A stretch of 64,000 nucleotides of DNA from Sulfurimonas sp. C5 (GCF_029872055.1 NZ_JARXNQ010000003.1:210572-274571); one strand, 5' to 3'; positions 16,994 to 26,275 are shown, counted from the stretch's first letter. Numbers and translations are program-made. The notes: generated by a model not told the origin, from the sequence alone.

Positions 16994-18658
16994 TTAAGCT
17001 TCAAAGCTTACAAGTTGACCGCGCTTCAGTTGCGCTATTTTTCCGCGGTACTTTCGGATATAAAATGCTTTTTGTTCAAAAGAGATGTTAGACGCTATAT
17101 TGATCTTCTTAAGTTCTCGATCATAATATCTTGTCAAAAAGATAATAAGTTCAGCAGTTAAATCATCGCCACTTTTAAGCACTTTAACCATATCATCAAC
17201 TAAAATAGCCATAAGTTCAGGAGCATCTGTTTTCCCCTCTAAAGCCATTGCAAATTCACGCGCATGAAACTGCAGCATCGAAGGCTCCAGCACATCCAAA
17301 ACCGTATCTAAAAACTGAGGTTTTTCCAGTATAGTTTTAATTAAAGAGAGTTCCCACATATCTTTATGGGTATTTTTTTGTACTAACTCTTTTGGTTGTG
17401 AGTTTGTTTGATTTGTTATTTTTACGAGTGAAGGGGAAACTCCCAGTCCTCCTAAACGGGAAGCGAGATATGTTTTATACTCCTCTTGTAAAATAGGGCT
17501 GAGTGTTTTTAAGTATGCCACACCCTCCGCCATACAACGCTCTTTTTCTTTTGGATCTTTGAGATTGTAAAGCGATAATAACTCGTCTAATACAAATTCG
17601 ATAAACGGCTTAGGGGTGTGAAAAATATCTGAAAGTTCATTGACACGTCCCTCTTTAACCATATCCGCAGGATCCAGACCACCCTCGAAAACAACAACCC
17701 CGCCGTTAAAACCTGCAGCACTCAGTAGTTTACTTGCCTTAAGTGCTGCTGCGCGTCCCGCTTTATCCCCGTCATACGCCATAATAACACGAGGAGAACC
17801 TTTTCTAAGAAGCGGTAAGTGTTCGTTTGTAAGAGCAGTTCCAAGCGTTGCAACCGCATTGTCAAAGCCTGCCTGATGCAACATAATTACATCTAAATAG
17901 CCTTCAGTGATTATAATCTCTGCTTTTTTGTAGATCGCCTGTTTTGCAATGTTATAGGCATATAAAAGACGTGACTTGTTAAAAAACTTTGTCTCTGGTG
18001 AATTCACATACTTTGCACTGTGTCCCGTAATCGTACGTCCGCCAAAACCTACAATAGAACCGTTAGCCGAGTAGATCGGAAAAGTGATACGCTCGATAAA
18101 ACGTGCAAAACTCTGTCTTCGCTCAGGGTCATATCCAACCACACCGTATTCTACAGCTTCATTTAACGTAAACTGCTCTGATTGAAGATAGTTAATGCTC
18201 TCGTGTGACTTAGGTGCATATCCCAGACCAAACTTTTCAATGCTGCTCTCATAGATGCCACGCTCGTGAAGATATTTCATTGCGATCTGATTGTGTGACA
18301 GGAGGTTTTGATACCACTCGTTGAGCTTTTCCATAAGCTGTGAGCGTGGTTTGTTATTTTTGTTATCGGTATATGTCAGTGTAAAGTTGTACGATGAAGC
18401 TAGTTTTTCGATCGCTTCAGGGTATGTGAGCTTTTCATACTCCATAACAAACTTAATGCTGTCACCGCCGGCACCACATCCAAAACAGTGATAAATCTGT
18501 TTTGACGGGCTTACTACGAAAGAAGCTGTTTTTTCATCATGAAACGGACAAGGTGCTTTAAAATTTGCACCTGCCTTTTTCAGCTCTACATAGCTTCCGA
18601 CAACATCAATAACATCAAGTCGTGCCTTTAAGGCTTCTATGGAATCTTGGGAAATCAT
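16994..18658 (-). CDS. dnaG: DNA primase
   Basis: 554 residues. The N-terminal zinc-binding domain uses C37, H40, C58 and C61. The RNA polymerase core includes the ERITFPI-YSANGSIVGFGGR segment, and the Toprim centre is at EGYLDV and YDGDKAGR. The C-terminal helicase-interaction region is short. DnaG makes the RNA primers of replication. No ribosome site lies upstream: TATAAT ends six bases before the ATG, so the mRNA may be leaderless. It stands alone rather than in a rpsU-dnaG-rpoD operon; rpsU is about 1.7 kb away on the other strand. Confidence 0.95.
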   Translation of the reverse strand: MISQDSIEALKARLDVIDVVGSYVELKKAGANFKAPCPFHDEKTASFVVSPSKQIYHCFGCGAGGDSIKFVMEYEKLTYPEAIEKLASSYNFTLTYTDNKNNKPRSQLMEKLNEWYQNLLSHNQIAMKYLHERGIYESSIEKFGLGYAPKSHESINYLQSEQFTLNEAVEYGVVGYDPERRQSFARFIERITFPIYSANGSIVGFGGRTITGHSAKYVNSPETKFFNKSRLLYAYNIAKQAIYKKAEIIITEGYLDVIMLHQAGFDNAVATLGTALTNEHLPLLRKGSPRVIMAYDGDKAGRAAALKASKLLSAAGFNGGVVVFEGGLDPADMVKEGRVNELSDIFHTPKPFIEFVLDELLSLYNLKDPKEKERCMAEGVAYLKTLSPILQEEYKTYLASRLGGLGVSPSLVKITNQTNSQPKELVQKNTHKDMWELSLIKTILEKPQFLDTVLDVLEPSMLQFHAREFAMALEGKTDAPELMAILVDDMVKVLKSGDDLTAELIIFLTRYYDRELKKINIASNISFEQKAFYIRKYRGKIAQLKRGQLVSFEA

Positions 18659-18664
18659 AGAAGG

Positions 18665-18670
18665 ATTATA
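18665..18670 (-). promoter_or_regulatory. -10 box of dnaG, predicted leaderless start
   Basis: A perfect TATAAT on the minus strand ends exactly six bases before the dnaG ATG, so initiation should fall on or next to the A of the start codon. No Shine-Dalgarno sequence is present. Confidence 0.55.
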
Positions 18671-18682
18671 CTCATATGTCGA

Positions 18683-19771
18683 TTAAAATCTTTTTATCAC
18701 CGACTTAAAACTAAAATATAAAACAAATCCCCATAAAATTACACTTGAACTTATAGCAAGCAAGCCTGCTTCTTCATGCAGATGGATCATCTCCTGAACG
18801 GAGATATCTTTTAAAACGATATCCAAACCTAATCCAAAAAGTACAGAACCGACTACTATCGTTGAGAGATAAACGGCTAATGAAGTTTTTCCAAGCATCT
18901 CTTTGACAACACCGATAGTGACAGTATTGGTCGCCGGTCCTGCACTTAAAAATACAAAAGCCGCTCCGGGTGAAACACCTGCGAGCATAAGTCCTGCAGC
19001 GATAGGCAATGAAGCTGTCGCACAAACATACATAGGCACGGCAATAATAATCACTATAATATAAGACAACCAAGTATATTCAAGGAGTATTTCACTTAAA
19101 TTTTGGGGAATAGCTACCGTAATTAGAGCCCCTACCAAAAGTCCTACCAATAATGACGGGGCAATATCACCAAGCAAGGTAACAAATGCATACCTGAACA
19201 TCCCTTTTATCGAAAACTTTGTTTTTTGAGTATTAGAAGAGGATGAACAACAACTCCCGCTACTGCAACAGCTTTGAACTTCTGCAGTCTTTTGTATTGT
19301 CTGCGGATTAAGAGAGAAACTTGCCGTCTTCGCCTCTGCTTGTGTTGTAAAAAGCTCTTTTTTGGTATAGAAATTTGCAATGATTCCGGCAATGATCGAA
19401 ATAATTACCGAAGTGATAACACGATAAATCGTAAAAGCCCATCCAAACATCCCGTAAGTGGCCAAGATCGAATCTACTCCCGTAATCGGTGTCGAGATCA
19501 AAAACGAGAGTACCGAGCCGTTACTAGCTCCGCTTTTTTTAAGACTTGCGGCAAGAGGGATGACACCGCAGGAACATACAGGCAGAGGAATTCCAAAAAC
19601 TGCCGCTTTTATAACGGAACCTATAGAGTTTTTGCCTAAATGATTTTTTACAATTGTTTCAGGAACTACTTCATGTAAAAAACCGGCAAAGATAAGCCCA
19701 AATAAAATATACGGAGCCATCTCATTGCTCAGTTCAAATAAAGTAGTAAAAAAAAGTGTCAAAAACTCCAT
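18683..19771 (-). CDS. SO_0444-family Cu/Zn efflux permease (DUF318-type)
   Basis: About 362 residues with eight or so membrane segments in two groups. The first group includes PLPVCSCGVIPLA (C67, C69), the signature of this permease family, and the second includes PMYVCATASLPIAAGLM. The linker holds a Cys/Ser cluster (SCCSSGSCCSSSS, about 168-180) suited to binding soft metals. Relatives export copper, zinc or arsenicals; the metal is not decided by sequence. Start chosen at ATG 19771 with AGGAAA upstream rather than TTG at 19774. It is divergent from a cNMP-fold protein. Confidence 0.85.
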   Translation of the reverse strand: MEFLTLFFTTLFELSNEMAPYILFGLIFAGFLHEVVPETIVKNHLGKNSIGSVIKAAVFGIPLPVCSCGVIPLAASLKKSGASNGSVLSFLISTPITGVDSILATYGMFGWAFTIYRVITSVIISIIAGIIANFYTKKELFTTQAEAKTASFSLNPQTIQKTAEVQSCCSSGSCCSSSSNTQKTKFSIKGMFRYAFVTLLGDIAPSLLVGLLVGALITVAIPQNLSEILLEYTWLSYIIVIIIAVPMYVCATASLPIAAGLMLAGVSPGAAFVFLSAGPATNTVTIGVVKEMLGKTSLAVYLSTIVVGSVLFGLGLDIVLKDISVQEMIHLHEEAGLLAISSSVILWGFVLYFSFKSVIKRF

Positions 19772-19844
19772 CAATTTCCTTTAAAAATTTATGTTAAAAT
19801 TCAAAATTACAACATCATATTTTAAAAACAGTAAAGGCTTCCTT

Positions 19845-20240
19845 ATGAATTTAGAGGTATTTGATTTTTTTAGCAAACTAGAACCAAAGACAAAAGAGTA
19901 CCTCAAGATGAGACTCCATCCCATAGAGGTACCTGAGAATACAACTCTTTTTTTTCAAGATGATATCTGTGACAGTATCTTATTTTTAACTTCGGGAGAA
20001 ATAGAACTTGTAAAGCATATAGACGAAAATGAAACAAAGCAACTGTATACTCTTAAAGCAGGAGAACAATGCATCGTAAATATTGCTTCAACTCTTTCGC
20101 AAACTCCGGCTCTAGCAAGTGCTACGACAACAACACCGATTGAGGGTTATATCATCGATATGTACTCTTTAAAAGATCTAATGAGAATGAGTGAAGTGTA
20201 TCAAGGTTATGTGTTTTCACTTTACAAGGTAGAATGCTAA
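19845..20240 (+). CDS. Cyclic-nucleotide-binding-fold protein without HTH
   Basis: 131 residues from the ATG at 19845, which has AAAGG at proper spacing; a longer frame upstream lacks one. The sequence is a Crp/Fnr-type beta-roll: VPENTTLFFQDDICDSILFLTSGEIELVKH, then LKAGEQCIVN. It ends after the C-helix region (MRMSEVYQGYVFSLYK) and has no DNA-binding helix-turn-helix, so it cannot act like Crp on its own. It is divergent from the metal permease with 73 bases between them. Either a stand-alone sensor or a truncated regulator; the intact reading frame favours the former. Confidence 0.78.
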   Translation: MNLEVFDFFSKLEPKTKEYLKMRLHPIEVPENTTLFFQDDICDSILFLTSGEIELVKHIDENETKQLYTLKAGEQCIVNIASTLSQTPALASATTTTPIEGYIIDMYSLKDLMRMSEVYQGYVFSLYKVEC

Positions 20241-20264
20241 TTTGTCATTTTTTAGTTTTTTCGT

Positions 20265-20270
20265 TATAAT
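20265..20270 (+). promoter_or_regulatory. -10 box of rpsU
   Basis: TATAAT on the plus strand lies 38 bases before the rpsU ATG, in a T-rich context typical of Campylobacterota promoters. No clear -35 box is visible. Confidence 0.5.
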
Positions 20271-20308
20271 TCCAGTTCAAAATTTTTACAGAAAGTGGGT
20301 GATGTGAT

Positions 20309-20521
20309 ATGCCAGGTATTATGCTACGCACAGATGATAATTTTGATGCAGCTTATAGACGTTTCAAAAAGCAGACTGACCGTAACCTTATCGTTACTGA
20401 AGCTCGTGCTCGTCGTTTCCACGAAACTGAAACTGAAAAGCGTAAAAAATTCAAAATTGCATCTCGCAAGAAAATGCTTAAACGTCTTTATATGATGAGA
20501 CGTTACGAATCACGCCTGTAA
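20309..20521 (+). CDS. rpsU: 30S ribosomal protein S21
   Basis: 70 residues, strongly basic, with the S21 pattern [15 protein letters not shown] and the C-terminal basic tail [18 protein letters not shown]21 sits on the small subunit platform and helps base pairing at initiation. It is monocistronic, with its own -10 box upstream and a stable TTCG-capped hairpin beginning at the stop codon. Full length. Confidence 0.95.
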   Translation: MPGIMLRTDDNFDAAYRRFKKQTDRNLIVTEARARRFHETETEKRKKFKIASRKKMLKRLYMMRRYESRL

Positions 20522-20542
20522 TATAAGCCTTCGGGCTTATAT
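20521..20542 (+). terminator. rpsU terminator hairpin
   Basis: ATATAAGCC and GGCTTATAT form a perfect 9-bp stem with a TTCG tetraloop, starting within the rpsU stop codon. The T-run that follows is poor, but the tetraloop makes the hairpin very stable. Confidence 0.7.
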
Positions 20543-20617
20543 ACCTCTAAAAACCTTTTAATTTTCCCCTAACATTATAATCAACATTCAAACTTCAACT
20601 TTTAAAGATTGTACTTT

Positions 20618-20986
20618 TTATATAACTGTAGTTTCCATCTTCTTTAGATATATCACCATATCTTCAAACTCATCACCTAGTTCGCAGCGTATATCATTTA
20701 TGTGAGCATCAATAAATGTCGGTGTAAATTCAACTTGAGACAGCGGTACAAGGGTCTCAAATGTTATCCCCAACTGATCAAAACAGTAGTCAAAGTCTGT
20801 GATCTCTTCTTGATTAGCAATCTCAATAGCATGAGTAATTGCCTGTATATTAAGTCTCATCACTAAAAGCTGTATCTCTTGCTCTGATAAATTTTCAAGA
20901 GCACTTGCCAAACCATTGATGATATAATCATATATGATTCTAGATAGTACGATCTGTCTTTTAGTTTTTAATGACAATTCTTCCAT
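20618..20986 (-). CDS. Hypothetical protein downstream of dgt
   Basis: 122 residues, mostly helical and acidic, with no signal peptide or membrane segment. It opens with a basic amphipathic stretch (SLKTKRQIVLSRIIYDYIINGL) and ends with GDEFEDMVIYLKKMETTV. No motif that I recognise. It begins 15 bases after the dGTPase stop and is the last gene of the long nrdB-to-dgt train, so it is probably co-expressed with nucleotide genes. Confidence 0.62.
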   Translation of the reverse strand: MEELSLKTKRQIVLSRIIYDYIINGLASALENLSEQEIQLLVMRLNIQAITHAIEIANQEEITDFDYCFDQLGITFETLVPLSQVEFTPTFIDAHINDIRCELGDEFEDMVIYLKKMETTVI

Positions 20987-21001
20987 TGGATCACTTTATT
21001 G

Positions 21002-22069
21002 TTAAAATCTTCCCGTAATTTCGTTATACATATCAAGTGCATAACGGTCGCTCAGTCCCGCTATATAATCAGCTACAACACGATGTTTTTTTCTCTCTTG
21101 TAATTGCTCGTAATAAAACTTAGGCAACATTTTCGGCTCTTCCATAAGCCCTTTGTACAAGCCTTTAATTGCCTGTGAACCCGCATACATCTTACGGACG
21201 ATGTCTTTATGCTCATACATCTTTACATGAAGCAGTTTTTTTAGTTTTTTGATCTTTGTTTCAAGCTCTTTTTCATACCCTATAGGAAACTCTTCCTTAT
21301 CTTCTACTCTTTGCTGTGAATATTCAAGAAGTGAATACACAAGGTGATTGATCATGTGTGAGCTGAATCTATAACGAAACATTTCGTCATTTTCACTACC
21401 AACCCCTTCTTGTGCAACTTTTTCAAGTATTTCACATACCAGTTCACTCTCTTTTAAATCATCAAAAGAGATAAGTCCTGAATGAACTCCGTCGTCAATA
21501 TCATGACTGATATACGCAATCTCGTCCGCACGGTCAACAATCATAGCTTCATATGTAGGATGTTTTTCAAGATCAAAGTATTTATCTACCACATCCGGGA
21601 TAAAAGATTTTCTATAAGGATAGGAATGTTTCAATATTCCTTCTAGAGTTGCAAATGTCAAGTTAAGCCCGTCAAAATTTTTATAACGTTTTTCTAACTT
21701 GGTAACAACTCGAAAACTTTGAAAGTTGTGTTCAAAACCGTTATTAAAACCGTCAGCTTTTAAACACTCATCTAAAGTATCACCGCCGACATGTCCAAAA
21801 GGAGTATGACCGAGATCGTGTGAAAGAGCTATAGCTTCTGCTAAAGATTCATTGAGTCCAAGTTCTGAGGTGATTGATCGGGCAATTTGAGAGACCTCGA
21901 TCGAATGAGTGAGGCGAGTACGGAAAAAATCACCTTCGTGATTTAAAAATACCTGCGTTTTGTATTCTAGTTTTCTAAAGCTGCCAGAGTGGATAATTCT
22001 ATCCCTGTCTCTGGCAAAGGGATTTCTAAAATCTTTGTCGATCTTATAAAATCTGTCTGTGAGTTCCAT
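21002..22069 (-). CDS. dgt: dGTPase-like HD-domain triphosphohydrolase
   Basis: 355 residues. The HD metal site is complete: H55 in RLTHSIEVSQ, the HD pair at 84-85 in LSHDLGHTPFGHVGG, and a later Asp in ADEIAYISHDIDD. The start (FRNPFARDRDRIIHSGSFRKLEYKTQVF) is the conserved dNTP/DNA-binding region. These enzymes cut dGTP, or several dNTPs, to nucleoside and triphosphate. The start codon overlaps the phnA stop (TAATG). Lying in the same train as nrdB and thyX, it should help tune dNTP pools. Substrate range is not decided by sequence. Confidence 0.9.
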   Translation of the reverse strand: MELTDRFYKIDKDFRNPFARDRDRIIHSGSFRKLEYKTQVFLNHEGDFFRTRLTHSIEVSQIARSITSELGLNESLAEAIALSHDLGHTPFGHVGGDTLDECLKADGFNNGFEHNFQSFRVVTKLEKRYKNFDGLNLTFATLEGILKHSYPYRKSFIPDVVDKYFDLEKHPTYEAMIVDRADEIAYISHDIDDGVHSGLISFDDLKESELVCEILEKVAQEGVGSENDEMFRYRFSSHMINHLVYSLLEYSQQRVEDKEEFPIGYEKELETKIKKLKKLLHVKMYEHKDIVRKMYAGSQAIKGLYKGLMEEPKMLPKFYYEQLQERKKHRVVADYIAGLSDRYALDMYNEITGRF

Positions 22070-22599
22070 TACGCTTTTTTAATAAACTCTGTTTTTAAGA
22101 ATATTTTTGTTCCGTTTACACGTCCTTCGATGTGTGTAGGATCATTAGGAGCAAGTGCAATTCTAGTAACTGTTGTACCGCGTTTTGCAGTAAATCCGGC
22201 ACCTTTAACCTCTAAGTCTTTCATAATTACAATACTGTCACCGGCATGCAGTTCAACACCGTTACAGTCTTTATAAACTAACTTGTTAGCTTCTGCATTG
22301 ATCGCTTGATCAGCCAGTTTTTGCTCTTCCTCTTCTAGATACATCATATCAACCATATCTTGACGTCCAAGTTTGTTTAGTAAAATGTAGCTAAGAACTT
22401 TCACTGCCGATGTTTCGCTCCACATAGAGTCATTTAGGCAGTTAAAGTGGTTATCATCTAGATCACCACTCTCAATCTGTCCTTTACAAGTAGCACACAC
22501 GTATACGCTTTGTTCTTCACTACCGTCACTAACAGGTAGTTCCATTAACGTTACGTCTTCATTACTTCCACATAATTCACATACTTCGCTTCTTGCCAT
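22069..22599 (-). CDS. PhnA/YjdM-type zinc-ribbon protein
   Basis: 176 residues. An N-terminal zinc ribbon has CELCGS at residues 7-12 and CATCKG near 35-40. The C-terminal half, KDCNGVELHAGDSIVIMKDLEVKGAGFTAKRGTTV, is the SH3-like PhnA domain. Despite its historic name, the family is not required for phosphonate use and its role is unclear. GGGAG precedes the ATG. It overlaps dgt by one base and follows a small lipoprotein gene. Confidence 0.88.
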   Translation of the reverse strand: MARSEVCELCGSNEDVTLMELPVSDGSEEQSVYVCATCKGQIESGDLDDNHFNCLNDSMWSETSAVKVLSYILLNKLGRQDMVDMMYLEEEEQKLADQAINAEANKLVYKDCNGVELHAGDSIVIMKDLEVKGAGFTAKRGTTVTRIALAPNDPTHIEGRVNGTKIFLKTEFIKKA

Positions 22600-22604
22600 A
22601 TTTT

Positions 22605-22823
22605 TTATTCTCCCGTCTTATCAAATTCTATATCTTTATTCGATACTTTTTTATCTTCACTAACTTTATGAAATGCCTTGTCGGCCTCTTCTTCGTTATA
22701 TGCTCTACACTCTTGAGGGATCTCGCCGCTTTCTGTATTTACCTTATCACACATAGTACCTGTCACTGTAAAGTACGAACAGCCACTAAAAAAAAGTAAT
22801 CCTAAAAGAAGTAATTTAACCAT
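22605..22823 (-). CDS. Small lipoprotein
   Basis: 72 residues. The start MVKLLLLGLLFFSGCSY is a lipoprotein signal with the modified Cys at about residue 15. The mature part is about 58 residues, acidic, with two further cysteines (TMCDKV, QECRAY) that may form a disulfide. It lies between thyX and phnA with gaps of 8 and 5 bases, clearly inside the operon. No known family recognised. Confidence 0.72.
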   Translation of the reverse strand: MVKLLLLGLLFFSGCSYFTVTGTMCDKVNTESGEIPQECRAYNEEEADKAFHKVSEDKKVSNKDIEFDKTGE

Positions 22824-22831
22824 AATTTTTC

Positions 22832-23665
22832 CTATTTATTTTTTACAATGAGATCAATATATTTTTTCGGAGTAGCAGCTTTCATTGCCTCAGCTAACCA
22901 TCTGATTTGAAAGTATGCCGCACCACTGTCTCTTAAAGTAAAATAGTTTTTCAAACTTCTTAAGTTAAATGTTACAACCATATCAACTTTCACGTTGTCA
23001 GAGATGATATGTTTAAAGGCATCCCCTACATTGCGCTTTTTCTTTCCTGCTTCTAATGCTTCGTAAAGCTTCTGTGCATCACTGCTAAACTCTTCAATAA
23101 AACCTAAAGAGCTCTTTGCAACAGCAATAGAAAGAAAATCTTCCACTTTTTTTGATTGAAACAATAATTTGTCATACATAGCACCGATCTCTAAACGATT
23201 GTAGTCTTCATCAGCTGTTACAAACATATCATAAGAAAGTACTTTTTGGATAAAAAATTCTTTGTCCCCACCGTAAAGTGAAGCTACAAATGCATTAATA
23301 ATGCTGCTCATCGTGTAACGAGTACTTCTTACACTAATTGCTTGAAGTCTGTGTCTCGCATGTTCTTGTAAAACACCTCGGCTTGTTCCCCTAACTAAGT
23401 AAGAGAGATTAGCATGTTCTAAAATAGAATGGTGGAAATAGGTCCACGCCAGATCATCAAGTAAAGCAGAATCTTCAATAGTGTTGAGCTCATCTTTCAT
23501 GCTCTCATCCGGTAAGATGTTGCGTATAGATTTAATAACCTCGTTTTCACTGTTTTCAAAGCTATCGTAACATGTCCTCGCTGCCGCTTCAGCTACTCCT
23601 ATACCGGTATCCTGTAGAAGCACTACCTCAGGTTTTGTATATTTGATCCCGTAAATCTCTTCCAT
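22832..23665 (-). CDS. thyX: Flavin-dependent thymidylate synthase
   Basis: 277 residues, somewhat longer than the usual 220-250. The ThyX signature RHRx7S is present as R104-H105-R106 with S114 (RHRLQAISVRS), followed by TRY. ThyX makes dTMP from dUMP with methylene-tetrahydrofolate, FAD and NADPH and replaces ThyA in Campylobacterota. It lies 52 bases after pcm and heads thyX-lipoprotein-phnA-dgt. Confidence 0.92.
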   Translation of the reverse strand: MEEIYGIKYTKPEVVLLQDTGIGVAEAAARTCYDSFENSENEVIKSIRNILPDESMKDELNTIEDSALLDDLAWTYFHHSILEHANLSYLVRGTSRGVLQEHARHRLQAISVRSTRYTMSSIINAFVASLYGGDKEFFIQKVLSYDMFVTADEDYNRLEIGAMYDKLLFQSKKVEDFLSIAVAKSSLGFIEEFSSDAQKLYEALEAGKKKRNVGDAFKHIISDNVKVDMVVTFNLRSLKNYFTLRDSGAAYFQIRWLAEAMKAATPKKYIDLIVKNK

Positions 23666-23717
23666 TCTTCATATCCTCAAACATGCGATGGTGTATTCTA
23701 CTATAATAAATATTAAA

Positions 23718-24362
23718 TTATTTAACGACACCGTTGAGAATCGGAACAAAATCACAATCCTCCAATTCCTCTTCGATAATCCGCTCACCCCTTTTCATAA
23801 AACGGGTAATTACTTGCTTGTTTCCTTTTTGCATCGGAGCGACCAAAATCCCGTCATCTGCAAGTTGATCAAAAAGTTTTGCAGGGATCTCTTTAGCCGT
23901 CGCCGAAAATAAAATACGGTCATAAGGTGCATACTGAATCCAGCCATTTTGCCCGTCATCCGTGCGTGCATGAATATTATTAAGTCCCAGATCACGAAAA
24001 CGCTTTTTAGCTTCGAGGATCAAACTCTCAATTCTCTCGATCGTAAAAACACCGCGAAAAAGATGTGAGAGAACAGCTGCTTGATATCCGCTTCCGCAAC
24101 CCACTTCTAAAACTCTGTCAGCACCTCTAGGAATAAGATATTCCGTCATTTTTGCAACTGTCAATGGAGAACTTATGTATTGATTAGAACCTATCGGTAA
24201 CGCATCTAATTTATATGCATTATGACGGAATCCCATTGGAACAAATGCTTCCCTATCTGTTAAAGCTATTGCTTTTTTCACATCCTCATCTAAACCGCCG
24301 ATTTTTGCATCGCAATCCTCAGCCAACTTTGCCGTTTTTGTTGCCTTTATCCTGTCTAACAC
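23718..24362 (-). CDS. pcm: Protein-L-isoaspartate O-methyltransferase
   Basis: 214 residues from a GTG start, with AGGA upstream inside the end of the preceding gene. The SAM-binding motif VLEVGCGSGYQAAVLSHL lies near residue 80. The family-specific substrate-binding stretch YISSPLTVAKMTE and the later DRILFSATAKEIP are also present. It repairs isoaspartyl residues in damaged proteins. Its GTG abuts the TAG of the nitrilase-family gene, so the two are coupled. Confidence 0.92.
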   Translation of the reverse strand: MLDRIKATKTAKLAEDCDAKIGGLDEDVKKAIALTDREAFVPMGFRHNAYKLDALPIGSNQYISSPLTVAKMTEYLIPRGADRVLEVGCGSGYQAAVLSHLFRGVFTIERIESLILEAKKRFRDLGLNNIHARTDDGQNGWIQYAPYDRILFSATAKEIPAKLFDQLADDGILVAPMQKGNKQVITRFMKRGERIIEEELEDCDFVPILNGVVK

Positions 24363-25088
24363 CTATTTTATTCCTACATCCAAATATCGTCTCATTATTG
24401 AGATCTCTTTTTTCTTATACTCTTGCTCTAAGCAAGGCGTATTCCCGTTTCTACTCTCTATTCCCTGTGGCGTAATTATCCCGCTTAATGCACTGCAGGC
24501 ATATTCTGCGGAATCACTTGCACAAACATAACACTGATTGATAATTGCTAATGTTTGCGTAAGAGCTCTAAAGTGTTCACTTCTGGATTTACCCCACCAA
24601 GCTGGGATTGCAATAACATCTGCACCCTCACATTTTTGCCATAATTCTTTAAAGCGAAGCTCAAAACAAATGAGCAATGCAAGTTTTACCCCTGCAATTT
24701 CGATAATCTCAAAATCATCATCGCTTCCCTCTTGCATATACTTATGCTCATCACCTAACTTAAAAAGTCTTGCTTTTGCCCTTTGGTATACTAACTCACC
24801 GTTAGCAAATACCTTTGCCATATTAAATACTTGACCTTCAATGAGTTCTAACATAGTAAGGATAACAATCTTGTTTTGTGAGTGTTTTTGAATTTGAGAT
24901 GTAAAATATGAAGCGCTTGCAACAGCATGATCTAAATTATCATAATCAAATCCTGTAAGACACACTTCCGGTGCTGTCACTAAAGAGTTTTCTTCTATAT
25001 TTTTGAGCTGCTGTAAAAACTCTTCAAGATTTTTTTCATAATCTGAAGAGGTTTTTAATGAGAGAGTTACGAGATTTTTTACTTGCAA
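24363..25088 (-). CDS. Carbon-nitrogen hydrolase (nitrilase superfamily)
   Basis: 241 residues. The catalytic triad is visible: Glu in APEVCLTGFDY, Lys in KARLFKLGDEHKYM, and Cys in LALLICFELRF. These enzymes cut amides or nitriles; the sequence does not name the substrate. The start is TTG, four bases after the nrdB stop and without a ribosome site, so translation is likely coupled. No ATG lies near the conserved N-terminus. Confidence 0.82.
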   Translation of the reverse strand: MQVKNLVTLSLKTSSDYEKNLEEFLQQLKNIEENSLVTAPEVCLTGFDYDNLDHAVASASYFTSQIQKHSQNKIVILTMLELIEGQVFNMAKVFANGELVYQRAKARLFKLGDEHKYMQEGSDDDFEIIEIAGVKLALLICFELRFKELWQKCEGADVIAIPAWWGKSRSEHFRALTQTLAIINQCYVCASDSAEYACSALSGIITPQGIESRNGNTPCLEQEYKKKEISIMRRYLDVGIK

Positions 25089-25091
25089 GTT

Positions 25092-26114
25092 TTAGAAATC
25101 GTCATCAAATGTCAAACTACCTTTTGAATAGTTTGTAACATTTCCTTCAAAGAAGTTTGTTTTTTGATCATTAAATCTTGAGAAATCATCTACCCATTTG
25201 ATTGGATTTTCTACATTGTAAAGTTTTTCAAATCCAACAGACACAAGTCTGTCATCTGCTAAGAACTTAATATACTGCTCAACAATAGCGTCAGTTAAAC
25301 CTAGAATCTGTCCCTGAGTTATGTATTTACCCCATTCGACTTCAAGCTCTACCGCTTGTTTAAACATCTCAATCACTTCCGCTTTTAGTGTTTCTGTAAA
25401 AAGATCAGGACGTTCTTTTCTAAGTGTATTGATAAGGTTTTTAAATAAAGCCAAGTGAGTTACTTCATCACGTTGAATAAAACGGATCATTTGCGCTGAA
25501 CCTAACATTTTTCCTGAACGTGCAAGTGTATAGATATATGTAAAACCACTATAGAAATAAATACCTTCTAAGATTTGGTTAGCAAAACACGCTTTTACAA
25601 AGTTTGATTCTGTTGGATTTTTTGCAAGTTCTAGATACACTGCTGCAATTGCATCATTTTTGTGTTTTAGCATCATATCACGGCGCCATAGTTCATAGAT
25701 CTCCGCCGAATTTGTTGAAATCGAGTCAACCATAACTGCATAACTTTGAGAATGAAGAGCTTCTTCAAAAGATTGACGCACTAAAATAAGGTTGATCTCC
25801 GGAGATGTTACATATGGATTGATATTATCGATAAGATTGTTTGTTTGCAGAGAATCCATAAAAATAAGTTGTGAAAGTGCTTTATCGTACGCTGTTTTTT
25901 CAGCTGTTGTTAGATTTTTATAATCATTTACATCTTTAGTCATATCAACTTCTTTTGGAAACCATGTGTTATTTAACATAACCTCCCAAAGGTTATATGC
26001 CCATTGATATTTGATGTTGTTTAATTCAAAAATCCCTGTCGGATTTCCACCAAATATTCTTCTATCGTTAACATTTTCTTTTGTATCTGGATTATATATT
26101 TTTTTTCTATCCAT
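25092..26114 (-). CDS. nrdB: Ribonucleotide reductase class Ia beta subunit
   Basis: 340 residues from the ATG at 26114; GGAG lies nine bases upstream, while a TTG five codons earlier would sit on that site. Iron ligands and the radical tyrosine region are visible as [22 protein letters not shown], and the later [11 protein letters not shown]. It makes the tyrosyl radical for NrdA in dNTP synthesis. It heads the train nrdB, nitrilase, pcm, thyX, lipoprotein, phnA, dgt. Its partner nrdA lies 14 kb away on the other side of the origin. Confidence 0.93.
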   Translation of the reverse strand: MDRKKIYNPDTKENVNDRRIFGGNPTGIFELNNIKYQWAYNLWEVMLNNTWFPKEVDMTKDVNDYKNLTTAEKTAYDKALSQLIFMDSLQTNNLIDNINPYVTSPEINLILVRQSFEEALHSQSYAVMVDSISTNSAEIYELWRRDMMLKHKNDAIAAVYLELAKNPTESNFVKACFANQILEGIYFYSGFTYIYTLARSGKMLGSAQMIRFIQRDEVTHLALFKNLINTLRKERPDLFTETLKAEVIEMFKQAVELEVEWGKYITQGQILGLTDAIVEQYIKFLADDRLVSVGFEKLYNVENPIKWVDDFSRFNDQKTNFFEGNVTNYSKGSLTFDDDF

Positions 26115-26214
26115 AATTATGCACTCCAACTTTTAATGTATAAAATTATAGCTTTGTAAGTTTAAAATGAAGCTTTTAAAAAAAGAAAAAATTTTGTAGA
26201 TTTATAAGAGGAGA

Positions 26215-26250
26215 TTATCTCGAAATATCAAAAGCAATATTTCGAGATAA
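26215..26250. terminator. 14-bp perfect inverted repeat upstream of nrdB
   Basis: TTATCTCGAAATAT at 26215-26228 pairs with 26237-26250 across an eight-base loop. It lies 25 bases beyond the stop codon of the small membrane protein and about 100 bases before nrdB. It is probably a terminator for the former, though no T-run follows; a regulatory site for nrdB cannot be excluded. Confidence 0.6.
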
Positions 26251-26275
26251 AAGAGGAATTATATTTAGATAAAGT

